Assembly (NCBI GenBank): GCA_002699335.1
Contig: PACG01000075.1
Location: 4,879 to 14,130 of the forward strand
Direction of reading: 5' to 3'
DNA from: Candidatus Poribacteria bacterium
GTDB lineage: Bacteria; Poribacteria; WGA-4E; UBA9662
Length of the DNA stretch: 9,252 bases
The notes beneath the pieces were generated by a model. The model saw only the letters and a program-made list of their open reading frames with translations. It was not told where the DNA came from and did no database searches. Shown here one piece after another: positions 1 to 7,070 of the stretch (position 1 is its first letter; the number at the start of each line of letters is the position of its first letter). A program made the position numbers and the translations under genes.

Positions 1-154
1 TTTGTCATTATAAAGCAATCATTAATAAAGTTCAATCAGAGTTAATGTCCATGACCAGGGCAAAGGGCTATTTTTATAGATTCCCAGCCTGTATTTTGTT
101 ATTCTCTCAAAAGCAAGAATATCTGTTAAATTTTTCAAAAAGGAAAGTAATCGA

Positions 155-834
155 ATGATCTCACAAAAACTGGTTGAAATTTTATTCTTTTTCACCGTAG
201 CTGTTCTGAGCATGACATTCCTAACAGTTTGGTCTGGAACATTTATTGACGATTTTAGTGATCACAAGCCTGATGGGTGAAAAGAAGTGGGCATAAAATG
301 GAAAATTAAAGATGGCGGCTATCATGGCGTCAATCCCAATGGAGTAGAGGAAGTGGCCTTGATCGGCGATCCAAAGTGAAGGCCGGATTATTTCATTGAA
401 GTAAAAGTGAGAAATGCCAAAGGTGTCTGGCTAGGAATTCATCTTCGTTGGATAGATATCAATAACCACTATGACTGGTGGGTTGATCTCGCCAGCAAGA
501 AAGCCGGTCTGTATATAAAGAAGGGAGAGTATATCCAAAAAACCGTAGACAATATCCCTCTTGACATCCAGAAAGAGTTCTCTATCAAGCTGGTGATGAA
601 AGGGTTTGTGTTGAATGGATGCTTCAATGGTAAACAAGTCAACACTTGGGGAAATTAGGAAAAATCATTTAAAACGGGCGCCATCGGTCTATGTGTGTAT
701 GGCAAGGAGAAGCTACATTTGATGATGTCGTGATAGAAGGCAAAAACGTACCGGGAAATTTAGCCGTCAATGCGCGGAACAAACTGGCTGTCACTTGGGG
801 CAGGATTCGAAGAGGTTTGACCAGACCTTTATGA
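155..834 (+). pseudogene. Decayed secreted LamG/concanavalin A-like (DUF1080-like) domain protein
   Basis: The relic starts at an ATG at 155 preceded by an AAGGAAAG ribosome binding site. A signal peptide follows (hydrophobic core FFFTVAVLSMTFLTV), then a jelly-roll-type domain opening with IDDFSD and running through EVALIGDPK, VRNAKGVWLGIHLRW, DINNHYDWWVDLA and FKTGAIGL to TFDDVVIEG. This pattern is typical of secreted LamG-like / 3-keto-disaccharide-hydrolase-like domains that bind or act on glycans. Four lesions are visible: in-frame TGA at 278-280 and 377-379, both where the family normally has Trp; an in-frame TAG at 656-658; and a frameshift near 700-706, after which the reading continues in another frame to TGA at 832-834. 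The longest open piece, 407-658, is internal and is not an independent gene. The ancestral product would have been about 226 residues and exported. Family assignment is by remembered pattern; pseudogene status is seen directly. Confidence 0.8.
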
Positions 835-891
835 GGAGGATCTTTATAGGGAAGCGAGGTCACAATCCAACGAATTAGGGTACAGATAATT

Positions 892-909
892 TGTTCAATG
901 GGTTGAACA
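892..909. terminator. Short perfect hairpin just past the FGE/parvulin stop, possible weak terminator
   Basis: A 7-bp perfect inverted repeat (TGTTCAA / TTGAACA) with a 4-nt loop lies 14 bases beyond the minus-strand stop codon at 924. The position fits transcript ending for the minus-strand gene. The stem is AT-rich and no clean U-tract follows on either strand, so an intrinsic terminator is doubtful; an mRNA 3' stem is as likely. Confidence 0.25.
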
Positions 910-923
910 CATAGATCCCCATA

Positions 924-2219
924 TTAATTAGTCAATCCTGATACACAACGGAAGCCGATGTCGCTTCGTCTATTGAGTGGAATATGGCGACCACGGTAAG
1001 CCACCCGCAGGAAATGGTTAAAGAAGGCCCAAGAACCACCCCGTAAAACTCGTGATTTTCCTGTGACTGGCCCCTTTGGATTGTTCACCGGTGAGTTGCT
1101 GTAATAATTGTCTGCGTACCAGTCGCTACACCACTCATACACATTGCCCGCCATGTCATGTAGTCCATAACCGTTGGCAGCGTAACTTCCTACCGGCGCG
1201 CATTTACCAAAACCGTCAGCCATTCTCATATCTGCCCAGTCTCGATACCACTCAAACCGGTTCAAAAATGCGTCTGCGCTCTTGTCAGCGTAGTTACACT
1301 GCCCGCCATTTGCTTCGTCATTTCCCCATACATAGCGAGCGTTAGTATTGGTCTCAATTTTCTTGTCTTCCAGTTTGATAATATGAAAACCAAAATCTGT
1401 TTCAACCAAACCGCTAATTTGTCCTACATCCAACTGGTCGAAACAGGCAGTTTCAAAAGGCTTAACCATTTTGCCCCGACCGAATGCACCCAACTGGCCG
1501 CCGTTACTGGCTGATGGGCAATCGGAATGGATTTTGGCTAACTCAGCAAAGGTTTTACCCAAGCCTATTTCGGATCTTACGTTCTGTAGTAACTGGAAGG
1601 CCTCTTGACGGATCTGGCCCTTTCCCTCAGGGGTTACCTCGGAATCAGCCTGTATCAAAATATGACTTGCTTTGACAGTGACTTGTTTCACCGGGTCACT
1701 CACCAGTCCAGCCCGCGCGGCCTTTTCCCATTCGGCTTCGGTTGGCAACCGTTTGCCCGCCCATTTAGCGTAGGCGATTGCATCAAACCAGTTAATGTAG
1801 ACCATGGGATGTTTATCGGTCGGAGAGAAATCAGCCACGGTGCCGTATTCGAAAACCTGGTCGAAATCATAATCGTATCCGCTCTGTTCAACAAACCGCA
1901 TGAATTGACCTACGGTCACTTCTGTGGTATCCATGTAGAAGGTGTTCAACTCTACAGTGTGCAATGGTCTAGCAGGAGTCATCCAGTATTCTGGTTCATG
2001 TTTGGAATCTCCCATTTGAAAAGAGCCAGCAGGAATGCGTACCATCTCAGTGCCGTCTTTTTCCCAAGTAATTCTTTTTGGCTGCAGCAACCTTCCATCT
2101 TTGACAATAACCAACTCTGGTCCCTGAAACTCATCGGCATTTTCTACCATGATCTTTTCTTCCGCATAAACCAGACTGGCCAACCCTGCGAATATTAAAA
2201 ACCAAATTAGTCTTTTCAT
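924..2219 (-). CDS. Secreted FGE-sulfatase-fold protein with a parvulin (PpiC-type) PPIase domain nested inside it
   Basis: This is a 431-residue protein. The start at 2219 is chosen because it opens a classic signal peptide ([19 protein letters not shown], cleavage after about residue 19) and follows a GGTGGGAAAG ribosome binding site; an upstream TTG at 2264 would bury it. The FGE/SUMF1-like fold begins around residue 56 ([49 protein letters not shown]). It stops at residue 172, is interrupted by about 121 residues, then resumes at about 294 ([61 protein letters not shown]). The insert is a full parvulin domain (about 181-286) with [37 protein letters not shown] and FGFHIIKLE. The Pin1-like catalytic set is His186, Cys234 and His279. 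The Cys pair that binds copper in true formylglycine-generating enzymes is absent (the loop reads [17 protein letters not shown]), so sulfatase activation is unlikely. It lies 72 bp after PhyH1 on the same strand. Its role is unknown; a periplasmic or extracellular chaperone-like or binding protein is inference. Confidence 0.93.
   Translation of the reverse strand: MKRLIWFLIFAGLASLVYAEEKIMVENADEFQGPELVIVKDGRLLQPKRITWEKDGTEMVRIPAGSFQMGDSKHEPEYWMTPARPLHTVELNTFYMDTTEVTVGQFMRFVEQSGYDYDFDQVFEYGTVADFSPTDKHPMVYINWFDAIAYAKWAGKRLPTEAEWEKAARAGLVSDPVKQVTVKASHILIQADSEVTPEGKGQIRQEAFQLLQNVRSEIGLGKTFAELAKIHSDCPSASNGGQLGAFGRGKMVKPFETACFDQLDVGQISGLVETDFGFHIIKLEDKKIETNTNARYVWGNDEANGGQCNYADKSADAFLNRFEWYRDWADMRMADGFGKCAPVGSYAANGYGLHDMAGNVYEWCSDWYADNYYSNSPVNNPKGPVTGKSRVLRGGSWAFFNHFLRVAYRGRHIPLNRRSDIGFRCVSGLTN
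1341..1703 (-). other. In-frame parvulin domain insertion inside the FGE-like domain
   Basis: This is the inserted segment, residues 173-293 of the 431-residue product. The flanks are short linkers (VSDPVKQVT on the N side, KIETNTN on the C side). In ordinary FGE-like proteins the AARGG and RYPWG motifs are only a few residues apart; here the parvulin domain sits exactly in that loop. The parvulin fold has adjacent first and last beta strands, so its termini are close together, which suits loop insertion. Both FGE halves and the insert stay in one open frame, which argues against an assembly chimera. Confidence 0.92.
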
Positions 2220-2291
2220 TTCATGCTTTCCCACCAAGCGTGTGTTCCACGCATACCTGGACAAAATTCTGCCCTACTCAAAATGAAGATC

Positions 2292-3008
2292 TCAGTCTTG
2301 AATGTAAACGTTTACACCGTTAGATAGGTCACGACCTCTAGCAAGATACAGATCACCGTCGGTGCGAATACTGCTGGTGGGCATATATCGCAACACCAAA
2401 CCGTGGCGAGATCGTCCTGAGTTGTTGGCCTTTGCACCGTGGATCAGGTGACTGTGATGAACTGAACAGTCACCGGTATCTAGTACAATACTGATGGCTT
2501 TGGATTCATCAAACTTCTGGTTATCAATCTCCAAGCTGAGAGAGACCTTGTCCTTTTCATCATCGACCTGATGGTGTTGGCATATTTCTTCCAGATGGCT
2601 ACCTGGAATAACGTTCATGCAGCCATTTTCTTCGTCCACCGGTTCCAGAGCTAGCCAGACCGATGCAGTGACCACTGGCTTCATGGCCCAGTATCTTGCA
2701 TCCTGATGCCAGGGTGTACGTGGTCCGGTAACCGACGGTTTGTAGAAACAGTGGACTGTCCATAGTGCTAGGTCAGGACCAAGCAGCGGCTGAACCAGAT
2801 CGAGGAATCGCTCTTGGCTACCCCATTCCCTCAAGAAACGGTCGGTCTTATGGGGTTGAACCACTGGCAACTGCCCTGAATTGATGACATTCTCTATGAT
2901 GTAATCTGTAACCTGGTGCAGTTCTCCTTCGCTGAATAACTTTCGGACTAAGAAAAAGCCATCGGCTTGGTATTCTGCCGCCATTTCAGGAGTGAAATAC
3001 ACAGACAT
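2292..3008 (-). CDS. Phytanoyl-CoA dioxygenase (PhyH) family protein 1
   Basis: The product is 238 residues, the usual size for bacterial PhyH proteins. These are cytoplasmic Fe(II)/2-oxoglutarate-dependent oxygenases that hydroxylate varied substrates. The N-terminus has the family opening (YQADGFFLVRKLF, residues 13-25). The iron-binding facial triad is visible as His101-x-Asp103 (TPWHQDARYW) and His190 (LIHGAKANNSGRSRHG), with Arg199 or Arg201 as the likely 2-oxoglutarate anchor. The stretch VWLALEPVDEENGCMNVIPGSH at 117-138 carries the conserved double-stranded beta-helix signature. The ATG is preceded by GAGAGGAG about 10 bases upstream. There is no signal peptide. The gene lies 203 bp downstream of PhyH2 and 72 bp upstream of the FGE/parvulin gene, all on the minus strand, so co-transcription is plausible. 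All metal ligands are present, so it should be active; the substrate cannot be told from sequence. Confidence 0.93.
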   Translation of the reverse strand: MSVYFTPEMAAEYQADGFFLVRKLFSEGELHQVTDYIIENVINSGQLPVVQPHKTDRFLREWGSQERFLDLVQPLLGPDLALWTVHCFYKPSVTGPRTPWHQDARYWAMKPVVTASVWLALEPVDEENGCMNVIPGSHLEEICQHHQVDDEKDKVSLSLEIDNQKFDESKAISIVLDTGDCSVHHSHLIHGAKANNSGRSRHGLVLRYMPTSSIRTDGDLYLARGRDLSNGVNVYIQD

Positions 3009-3211
3009 GGATATGATTCTCCTCTCTTCAAGATGCTAATCCAAGTACAAGTTGAAGCTTTCCCTAATGGGAGATTATTCAAATGCGTAGATATTGTGTA
3101 TATTCTAGCCTATGTGGGATATAAACTATATTATTAGCTGGTGGTGATGTTTCTATTTTGATCTTTTCGAAACGTCGGCTGACCAAATATTGTTTCTGCC
3201 TGTTGGACCGT
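3009..3211. other. Intergenic gap between the two PhyH genes
   Basis: These 203 AT-rich bases separate PhyH2 from PhyH1. I see no open gene remnant and no hairpin with a U-tract. On the minus strand a weak match to a sigma70-type promoter (TTTATA, 17-base spacer, TATACA) can be drawn, but each hexamer matches only four of six positions, so I do not call it separately. The gap is long enough to hold an independent promoter for PhyH1. Confidence 0.4.
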
Positions 3212-4018
3212 TTATTGTTCTGCTACACCTACTTGAGCCAAATACCCAATGTCTTCAAATCGATCGATCCACCGTTGCCGAACTTGGCTTTGATGGGGAT
3301 TGAATAACCAATTCTTAGAATAGTTATACTGTCGTTTTAGGCCAAAGTGGTGAATAGAACCTGCATGTGATCGTCCTACCGCTTTCAGTTGTTCAATTTC
3401 TTCCGGCGTAACTGGGTTCTGAAAATAATCCAGATTGAAGGAACGACGATTTCGATTGCCACCATAAGATGCATGCCATGTTCTAATGTCAAGAGCAATG
3501 ACATCACCTGGTTGGGTTTCTATCGTATGAGCTGGGATATCGGCACCAGCTAATTCCTTGACCCCGTCTTCAAAAATTCCGCGCTCCTGACCTGTCAGTA
3601 AGTGAGAGCCAGGAATGACTCTTAGAGCACCTATTTCAGCCGTTAACTCATCTAGATAAAAAATATACTTGACTGCGACCTGACGGCTTGAAGCTGAATC
3701 TGGGTGCCAACCGGTATCCCCAACATATCGATTCGCATCGATACCAACGCCTAGTACATCTGGTCCACATATCTGCTGAGCAGGTGTTAAAAATCGAGAA
3801 TTCTCCATCAACGAAGCTGAAAATGGAGTGTTTTCATCTGTCAGACGGGTCCAGTGTCTACGGCTACCATCGAAAGGTGTTTCCGGGAATTGGATGGCCA
3901 GACCATGGTCTAGCTCATCTCCAAGAACACTGAGGTCATTAACATTCAGCAACTGTGGCAACAGCAAATAGCCGAAAGTCCTAAAGCAGAGAAGCTGAGC
4001 CTCACTTAAAGCAGACAT
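3212..4018 (-). CDS. Phytanoyl-CoA dioxygenase (PhyH) family protein 2
   Basis: The product is 268 residues, a second Fe(II)/2-oxoglutarate oxygenase of the PhyH family but only distantly similar to its neighbour. It opens with FRTFGYLLLPQLL (residues 12-24). The iron triad is His105-x-Asp107 (TGWHPDSAS) and His182 (DIRTWHASYGG), with Arg192 (NRRSFNLDY) positioned to bind 2-oxoglutarate. IGALRVIPGSHL at 129-140 is the typical core motif. After the core is a longer C-terminal tail (about 202-268) rich in His, Gln and Arg that PhyH1 lacks. The start is supported by ACAGGAG seven bases before the ATG. There is no signal peptide, so it is cytoplasmic. A possible promoter lies about 40-70 bases upstream. 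The two divergent PhyH genes side by side suggest two oxidation steps or paralogues of different specificity; this is inference. Confidence 0.92.
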   Translation of the reverse strand: MSALSEAQLLCFRTFGYLLLPQLLNVNDLSVLGDELDHGLAIQFPETPFDGSRRHWTRLTDENTPFSASLMENSRFLTPAQQICGPDVLGVGIDANRYVGDTGWHPDSASSRQVAVKYIFYLDELTAEIGALRVIPGSHLLTGQERGIFEDGVKELAGADIPAHTIETQPGDVIALDIRTWHASYGGNRNRRSFNLDYFQNPVTPEEIEQLKAVGRSHAGSIHHFGLKRQYNYSKNWLFNPHQSQVRQRWIDRFEDIGYLAQVGVAEQ

Positions 4019-4059
4019 TCAAATCTCCTGTTAGGATCGCTGGTTAATAGCAGTTCCGC

Positions 4060-4089
4060 ATTAATCACACGGTAAACTGAAACCGTCAA
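4060..4089 (-). promoter_or_regulatory. Candidate sigma70-type promoter for PhyH2 and the genes behind it
   Basis: On the minus strand, TTGACG (4084-4089) is followed after 18 bases by ATTAAT (4060-4065). The -35 matches consensus at five of six positions and the -10 at four of six. It would start transcription near 4053 and give a leader of about 35 bases ending in the strong ribosome binding site of PhyH2. It lies at the decayed end of the neighbouring pseudogene, so the operon may have acquired its promoter from degenerate sequence. Confidence 0.4.
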
Positions 4090-4528
4090 TATCAGTTTTG
4101 TTCATTTCATTCCAATTCACGTTCCGCGATACCGATGTCAACAAGCTTACCTTGAATCCTGATCTTGCTTCGCGACAAGTGCCGCCTAGACAGATCATAT
4201 TCCTTAAGACAGCATAGCAGAAACCAACCTTTTCATGATCGGCCTGGATACTCAAATACTCGAAGTAAGCAGAAAGCTTACGTTCGTTTTTTGGCGTGTG
4301 TGTTGTCTTTTCTTTCACGATCATCGGTTCCCTCAACATCTAATATATTCCATCCTCATCATCAATAAATGACGTCGGGGGTAAACGTTGTCGAAACGGG
4401 GGCCCGATACTGGTCTTCCCGAACAGTGGATTGTTCTTGTTTTTCTGCACCCGGTCAACCGTTAGTACTGCGTTTCCTTTGTTCTTGATAAATCGACAAA
4501 TAGAGAAAAGGTATTTGCCATAGTTCAT
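4061..4528 (-). pseudogene. Decayed N-terminal part of a glycosidase-like (beta-propeller type) protein
   Basis: Two adjacent open pieces (4528-4340 and 4339-4061) plus a short motif in another frame together resemble the start of a family I associate with secreted or cytosolic glycosidase-like propeller proteins, whose signature is NPLF...PW..RFDN.YP.VIYDEED..YKCWYSPFI....T.TP.E. Seen here are RVQKNKNNPLFG, then RFDNVYP in a shifted frame (4378-4398), then DDEDGIY, a TAG at 4340-4342, IVKEKTTHTPKNERK, YFEYLS, and HEKVGFCYAV. Extra bases at about 4377 (in a G run) and 4364 explain the frame changes. Recognisable similarity fades after about 4190, and no downstream remainder of the protein is present; the intact PhyH2 gene begins at 4018. 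The CWYSP stretch following the TAG is mutated beyond recognition. Pseudogene status is clear; the family name is tentative. Confidence 0.6.
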
Positions 4529-4641
4529 ATCTTCAACAACCGCCCCACTTTCATTCGTCTATTCATGTGGATCCTTAATTAAATATAGGCTGAGGCTACT
4601 TGATCTGTGCTGGTTTCTCCATCTGGTCAAACCTACAGCTA

Positions 4642-5661
4642 TCAGTTAGCAGTAGAATCCATTGCCGGGTTGGGTAATTGGAGCCGATGTTGATACTGAG
4701 GATCAGTGGCCTGTTTCTTTCGTATCATAATAATCTCTGTCCATGCACTGACCAAACCTTTTGGACATCTTGGCATCTGAGCCCGAATCAACTGATGAAG
4801 TCGACCTAAGTGATAACAAGGCACTGCCGCATACATGTGGTGTTCAGTATGATAGTTCATATGCCAATAAAGAAAGCTAACAAATGGGTTAAGAATTACT
4901 GTTCGGCAGCAGAGACGAAAATCGGCCACATTATCCTCCAGTCCGGTATGTTGTGTATTGTTGCATAGGTAGCGCAGCCCGCCCCCATAAAATGGCGCCA
5001 GGGTGATTAACAACGGAATCAACCACAACCCTCTATACCAGGAGAAAATAATTATTAGCAGATGTCCGAAGAGCAGTAGACGTGCCCAATTAAACAAGTA
5101 AAACCGTTTCTCTCTATCAGAAGTGGGAAATAGGGCCATTTCCCACCCGCCCTCCAGTTTGCCACTACTTAGACGAATGGCTGCCTTTATCGTGTCGTAC
5201 AGCATCCAGGGATTGATAATAGCGCTTTTCAGGAAACTCTTGAGGGTAACCTTGACAGGTAGCACCACTTCCAGATCATGGGGAGGGTGCAACGTGTATT
5301 TATGGTGTTCAGTGTGGCTGGTCAAAAATAGGATATGGCTTCTCCAAACCATAAAGCTAAGGAGCGTCAGGAAAAATTGATTCAGCCATCTGGTCTTAAA
5401 AACAGAATAATGTGACAATTCATGGGTTCCGTTATAAAGAAAGGAGTAAAAGGTGCCGTGCAGAAAAAGAATTAGTAGAAAGCAAGCTAGTGGTAAGCGG
5501 TTGACCGCATAGAAGGCGGCTATGCCTGTTAGGCAGACGAGACCCAGGTGCCCCAAAACCTGGGTTAGGCCTAGCCAATCGCTACGCCGTGTCAGCTCAC
5601 GCATTGTTTTTCGATCAATGGGTATTCGGTACCAGTTAATTTTGTCTTTTCCAGCTTCCAT
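4642..5661 (-). CDS. Membrane fatty acid desaturase family protein
   Basis: The product is 339 residues with the three histidine boxes that hold the di-iron centre of integral membrane desaturases: HELSH (80-84), HTEHH (116-120) and HTEHH (271-275). An extra His (238, in NNTQHTGLEDN) often serves as a further ligand in this superfamily. Hydrophobic spans are visible at about 35-53, 57-76, 93-113, 190-207 and 211-227, so it sits in the inner membrane with the boxes facing the cytoplasm. It would introduce a double bond (or a hydroxyl) into an acyl chain using O2 and reduced electron carrier. Box type and length fit acyl-lipid desaturases; alkane or carotenoid hydroxylases share the motifs and cannot be excluded. 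The start follows only a weak TGAAG site. It lies 207 bp downstream of the deacetylase on the same strand. All His ligands are intact, so it is probably functional. Confidence 0.92.
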   Translation of the reverse strand: MEAGKDKINWYRIPIDRKTMRELTRRSDWLGLTQVLGHLGLVCLTGIAAFYAVNRLPLACFLLILFLHGTFYSFLYNGTHELSHYSVFKTRWLNQFFLTLLSFMVWRSHILFLTSHTEHHKYTLHPPHDLEVVLPVKVTLKSFLKSAIINPWMLYDTIKAAIRLSSGKLEGGWEMALFPTSDREKRFYLFNWARLLLFGHLLIIIFSWYRGLWLIPLLITLAPFYGGGLRYLCNNTQHTGLEDNVADFRLCCRTVILNPFVSFLYWHMNYHTEHHMYAAVPCYHLGRLHQLIRAQMPRCPKGLVSAWTEIIMIRKKQATDPQYQHRLQLPNPAMDSTAN

Positions 5662-5868
5662 TTGCTTCAGTAGAAACCACTCAGTACGGTCTGATTAAAG
5701 TTGTAATTTTTGGCTTATCACCTGAATCAATCTATCTTTTCAATCGATACGATGATACGGATACAGCTGATGAAACCTCCTGTTGATTGGTAGTCCCTTG
5801 GAATAATGGGGGGCCAATCCAAGCAACTGGAGATTAAACCTGAATGATTGGTGCTTTCGATTATTTCG

Positions 5869-6738
5869 TCAAGTTGCCGATTGTTGATACATATCATAAA
5901 GCTGACGACAATTCATAATAGGCCCATTTTTTCCCTTGGCCATTTCAATCAGCTGCTCCAGGTGTGTCAACTCCGAATCAAAGCGGTACACTGACCAAGG
6001 ATGCATTGCTGGACCATAGATCAGATTGTTATCAATGGCATACTGAAGCTCCTTTCTTCGTGCTCCAAAGCCTTCTTTCACCGTAGTCGGCAATTTTTCC
6101 AGAATCGTTCCGTCAACAAAACCAGGCCCTGGTTTCCAACCGTCACTCTGATGGCCAGTATTGAAGAGTAGATTGCAATGCCAACCTGTTGCTGGCACTT
6201 CAAGCAGACCGGGAAACCCGTCTTGAAGATGCCAATAAGGCTGAGTAAAAAGAGCCGGCATTGGTTGCTCCGGCGGTCCGACGCCATCGGTACGAATAAA
6301 GCGATGACCGTGTTCCCATAGGATCCGGAGCTCTTTTGGATGTCCTCGTAACCCTCGATAAAACCCTCCCGGCGCACAAAAGCCAAGGGGTTTTCGGCCA
6401 AAATACTTTTGGATAAGTTCTGATGTTCTAACAAGTTCCTGATCTAATTGCTGTAATACCTCGGAATTGTCACTCAAGATTCCCATGTGACTATAAGTGT
6501 GAGACCCAATGTCGAATAGGTAATCATTATCCAGTAAATCCACAAGTTCCTGACCGGCTCGCTCAATAACTTTGCCGACAATAAAGAAAGTGGCTGGGAC
6601 TTCATGCCGTTTTAGTATTTGGGTGATCCTGGTAACGCTGGCCAGAGTTTCTTTTAGCCAGATTCGCCAATTTTTATCCGATTCGGAATTCGGGTCAAGT
6701 GCGTAGGCACTTTCGACGTCAAATGTCAGGATAAACAT
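5869..6738 (-). CDS. NodB-type polysaccharide deacetylase family protein
   Basis: The product is 289 residues with the carbohydrate esterase 4 / NodB homology fold, which removes N- or O-acetyl groups from sugars or hydrolyses related amides using a divalent metal. Motif 1 is LTFDVES, with Asp7 the likely base; motif 2 is HTYSH with metal-binding His80 and His84; motif 3 is CAPGGFYRG (120-128); a TDG motif is at 150-152; and AMHPWS at 244-249 gives His246. Motif 1 reads FDVE rather than the common FDDG, so Glu9 would stand in for the second Asp. That variant is known from PgdA/PuuE-like members acting on unusual substrates. There is no signal peptide or membrane anchor, so it is probably cytoplasmic, unlike typical peptidoglycan deacetylases. 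The ATG follows a very strong AGGAGG site. Its partner downstream is the desaturase. Substrate unknown. Confidence 0.9.
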   Translation of the reverse strand: MFILTFDVESAYALDPNSESDKNWRIWLKETLASVTRITQILKRHEVPATFFIVGKVIERAGQELVDLLDNDYLFDIGSHTYSHMGILSDNSEVLQQLDQELVRTSELIQKYFGRKPLGFCAPGGFYRGLRGHPKELRILWEHGHRFIRTDGVGPPEQPMPALFTQPYWHLQDGFPGLLEVPATGWHCNLLFNTGHQSDGWKPGPGFVDGTILEKLPTTVKEGFGARRKELQYAIDNNLIYGPAMHPWSVYRFDSELTHLEQLIEMAKGKNGPIMNCRQLYDMYQQSAT

Positions 6739-7070
6739 GTCTCCTCCTAAGATCTCTTAGCTCCACCTGAAGAAGATAATACGGTAGTATCAGTTCTCTT
6801 TCACTGCAGTTGTAGATTCAAAAAGGTGATAAATAATTAATTGACACCACCGGCATGAGAGAGCCAAACTAAGGGTGTATTGAGTTGTATTATATTCAAT
6901 TCTTGCAATGGGTTGCTTGATGACTTTCGGTACCGTTCAACACGATACAGTTACGTATAGTATTCATCTATAGTTCTGCGATTATTGGCAGATGATCATA
7001 ACACAAGCTGACACGGAAGTAAAGCGGGATAGAACGGGATTTAACTCTCCATCCAGAGATTGTACCGAAC
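6739..7070. other. Gene-free leader region upstream of the deacetylase
   Basis: These 332 bases hold no recognisable coding remnant. They contain a candidate minus-strand promoter at 6995-7023, and at the left end the strong ribosome binding site (AGGAGG) of the deacetylase. I compared the stretch by eye with common riboswitch cores and saw no convincing match. The rest is AT-rich sequence with short palindromes such as GGTACC that are not distinctive. Confidence 0.5.
6995..7023 (-). promoter_or_regulatory. Candidate extended -10 promoter reading toward the deacetylase
   Basis: On the minus strand, TTTACT (7018-7023) and TATGAT (6995-7000) are separated by 17 bases, and TGT directly precedes the -10, making an extended -10 element. 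The -35 matches four of six and the -10 five of six consensus positions. Transcription would begin near 6988, leaving an unusually long leader of about 250 bases before the deacetylase start. Confidence 0.35.

Noticed and set aside
22..213. Minus-strand open frame at the left edge
   Set aside because: It overlaps the signal peptide of the LamG-like relic and shows no domain, good ribosome binding site or family pattern.
155..834. UGA read as tryptophan (alternative genetic code)
   Set aside because: TAG and TAA lesions and frameshifts also occur in the relics, and three intact genes (deacetylase, desaturase, PhyH1) end with TGA at the expected length.
1605..2198. 197-codon open frame on the plus strand
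   Set aside because: It lies antisense to the FGE/parvulin gene, has no family features, and is explained as the reverse shadow of a well-conserved coding region.
2220..2264. Longer TTG start for the FGE/parvulin protein
   Set aside because: It would place 15 residues before a textbook signal peptide; the ATG at 2219 has its own ribosome binding site.
5776..5781. Perfect AGGAGG ribosome binding site on the minus strand
   Set aside because: No start codon follows at a useful distance, and the nearest frame ends within 15 codons without joining the desaturase frame.
5800..5826. Inverted repeat CTTGGA...TCCAAG downstream of the deacetylase
   Set aside because: A six-base stem with a 15-base loop and no U-tract is within chance expectation and not a convincing terminator.
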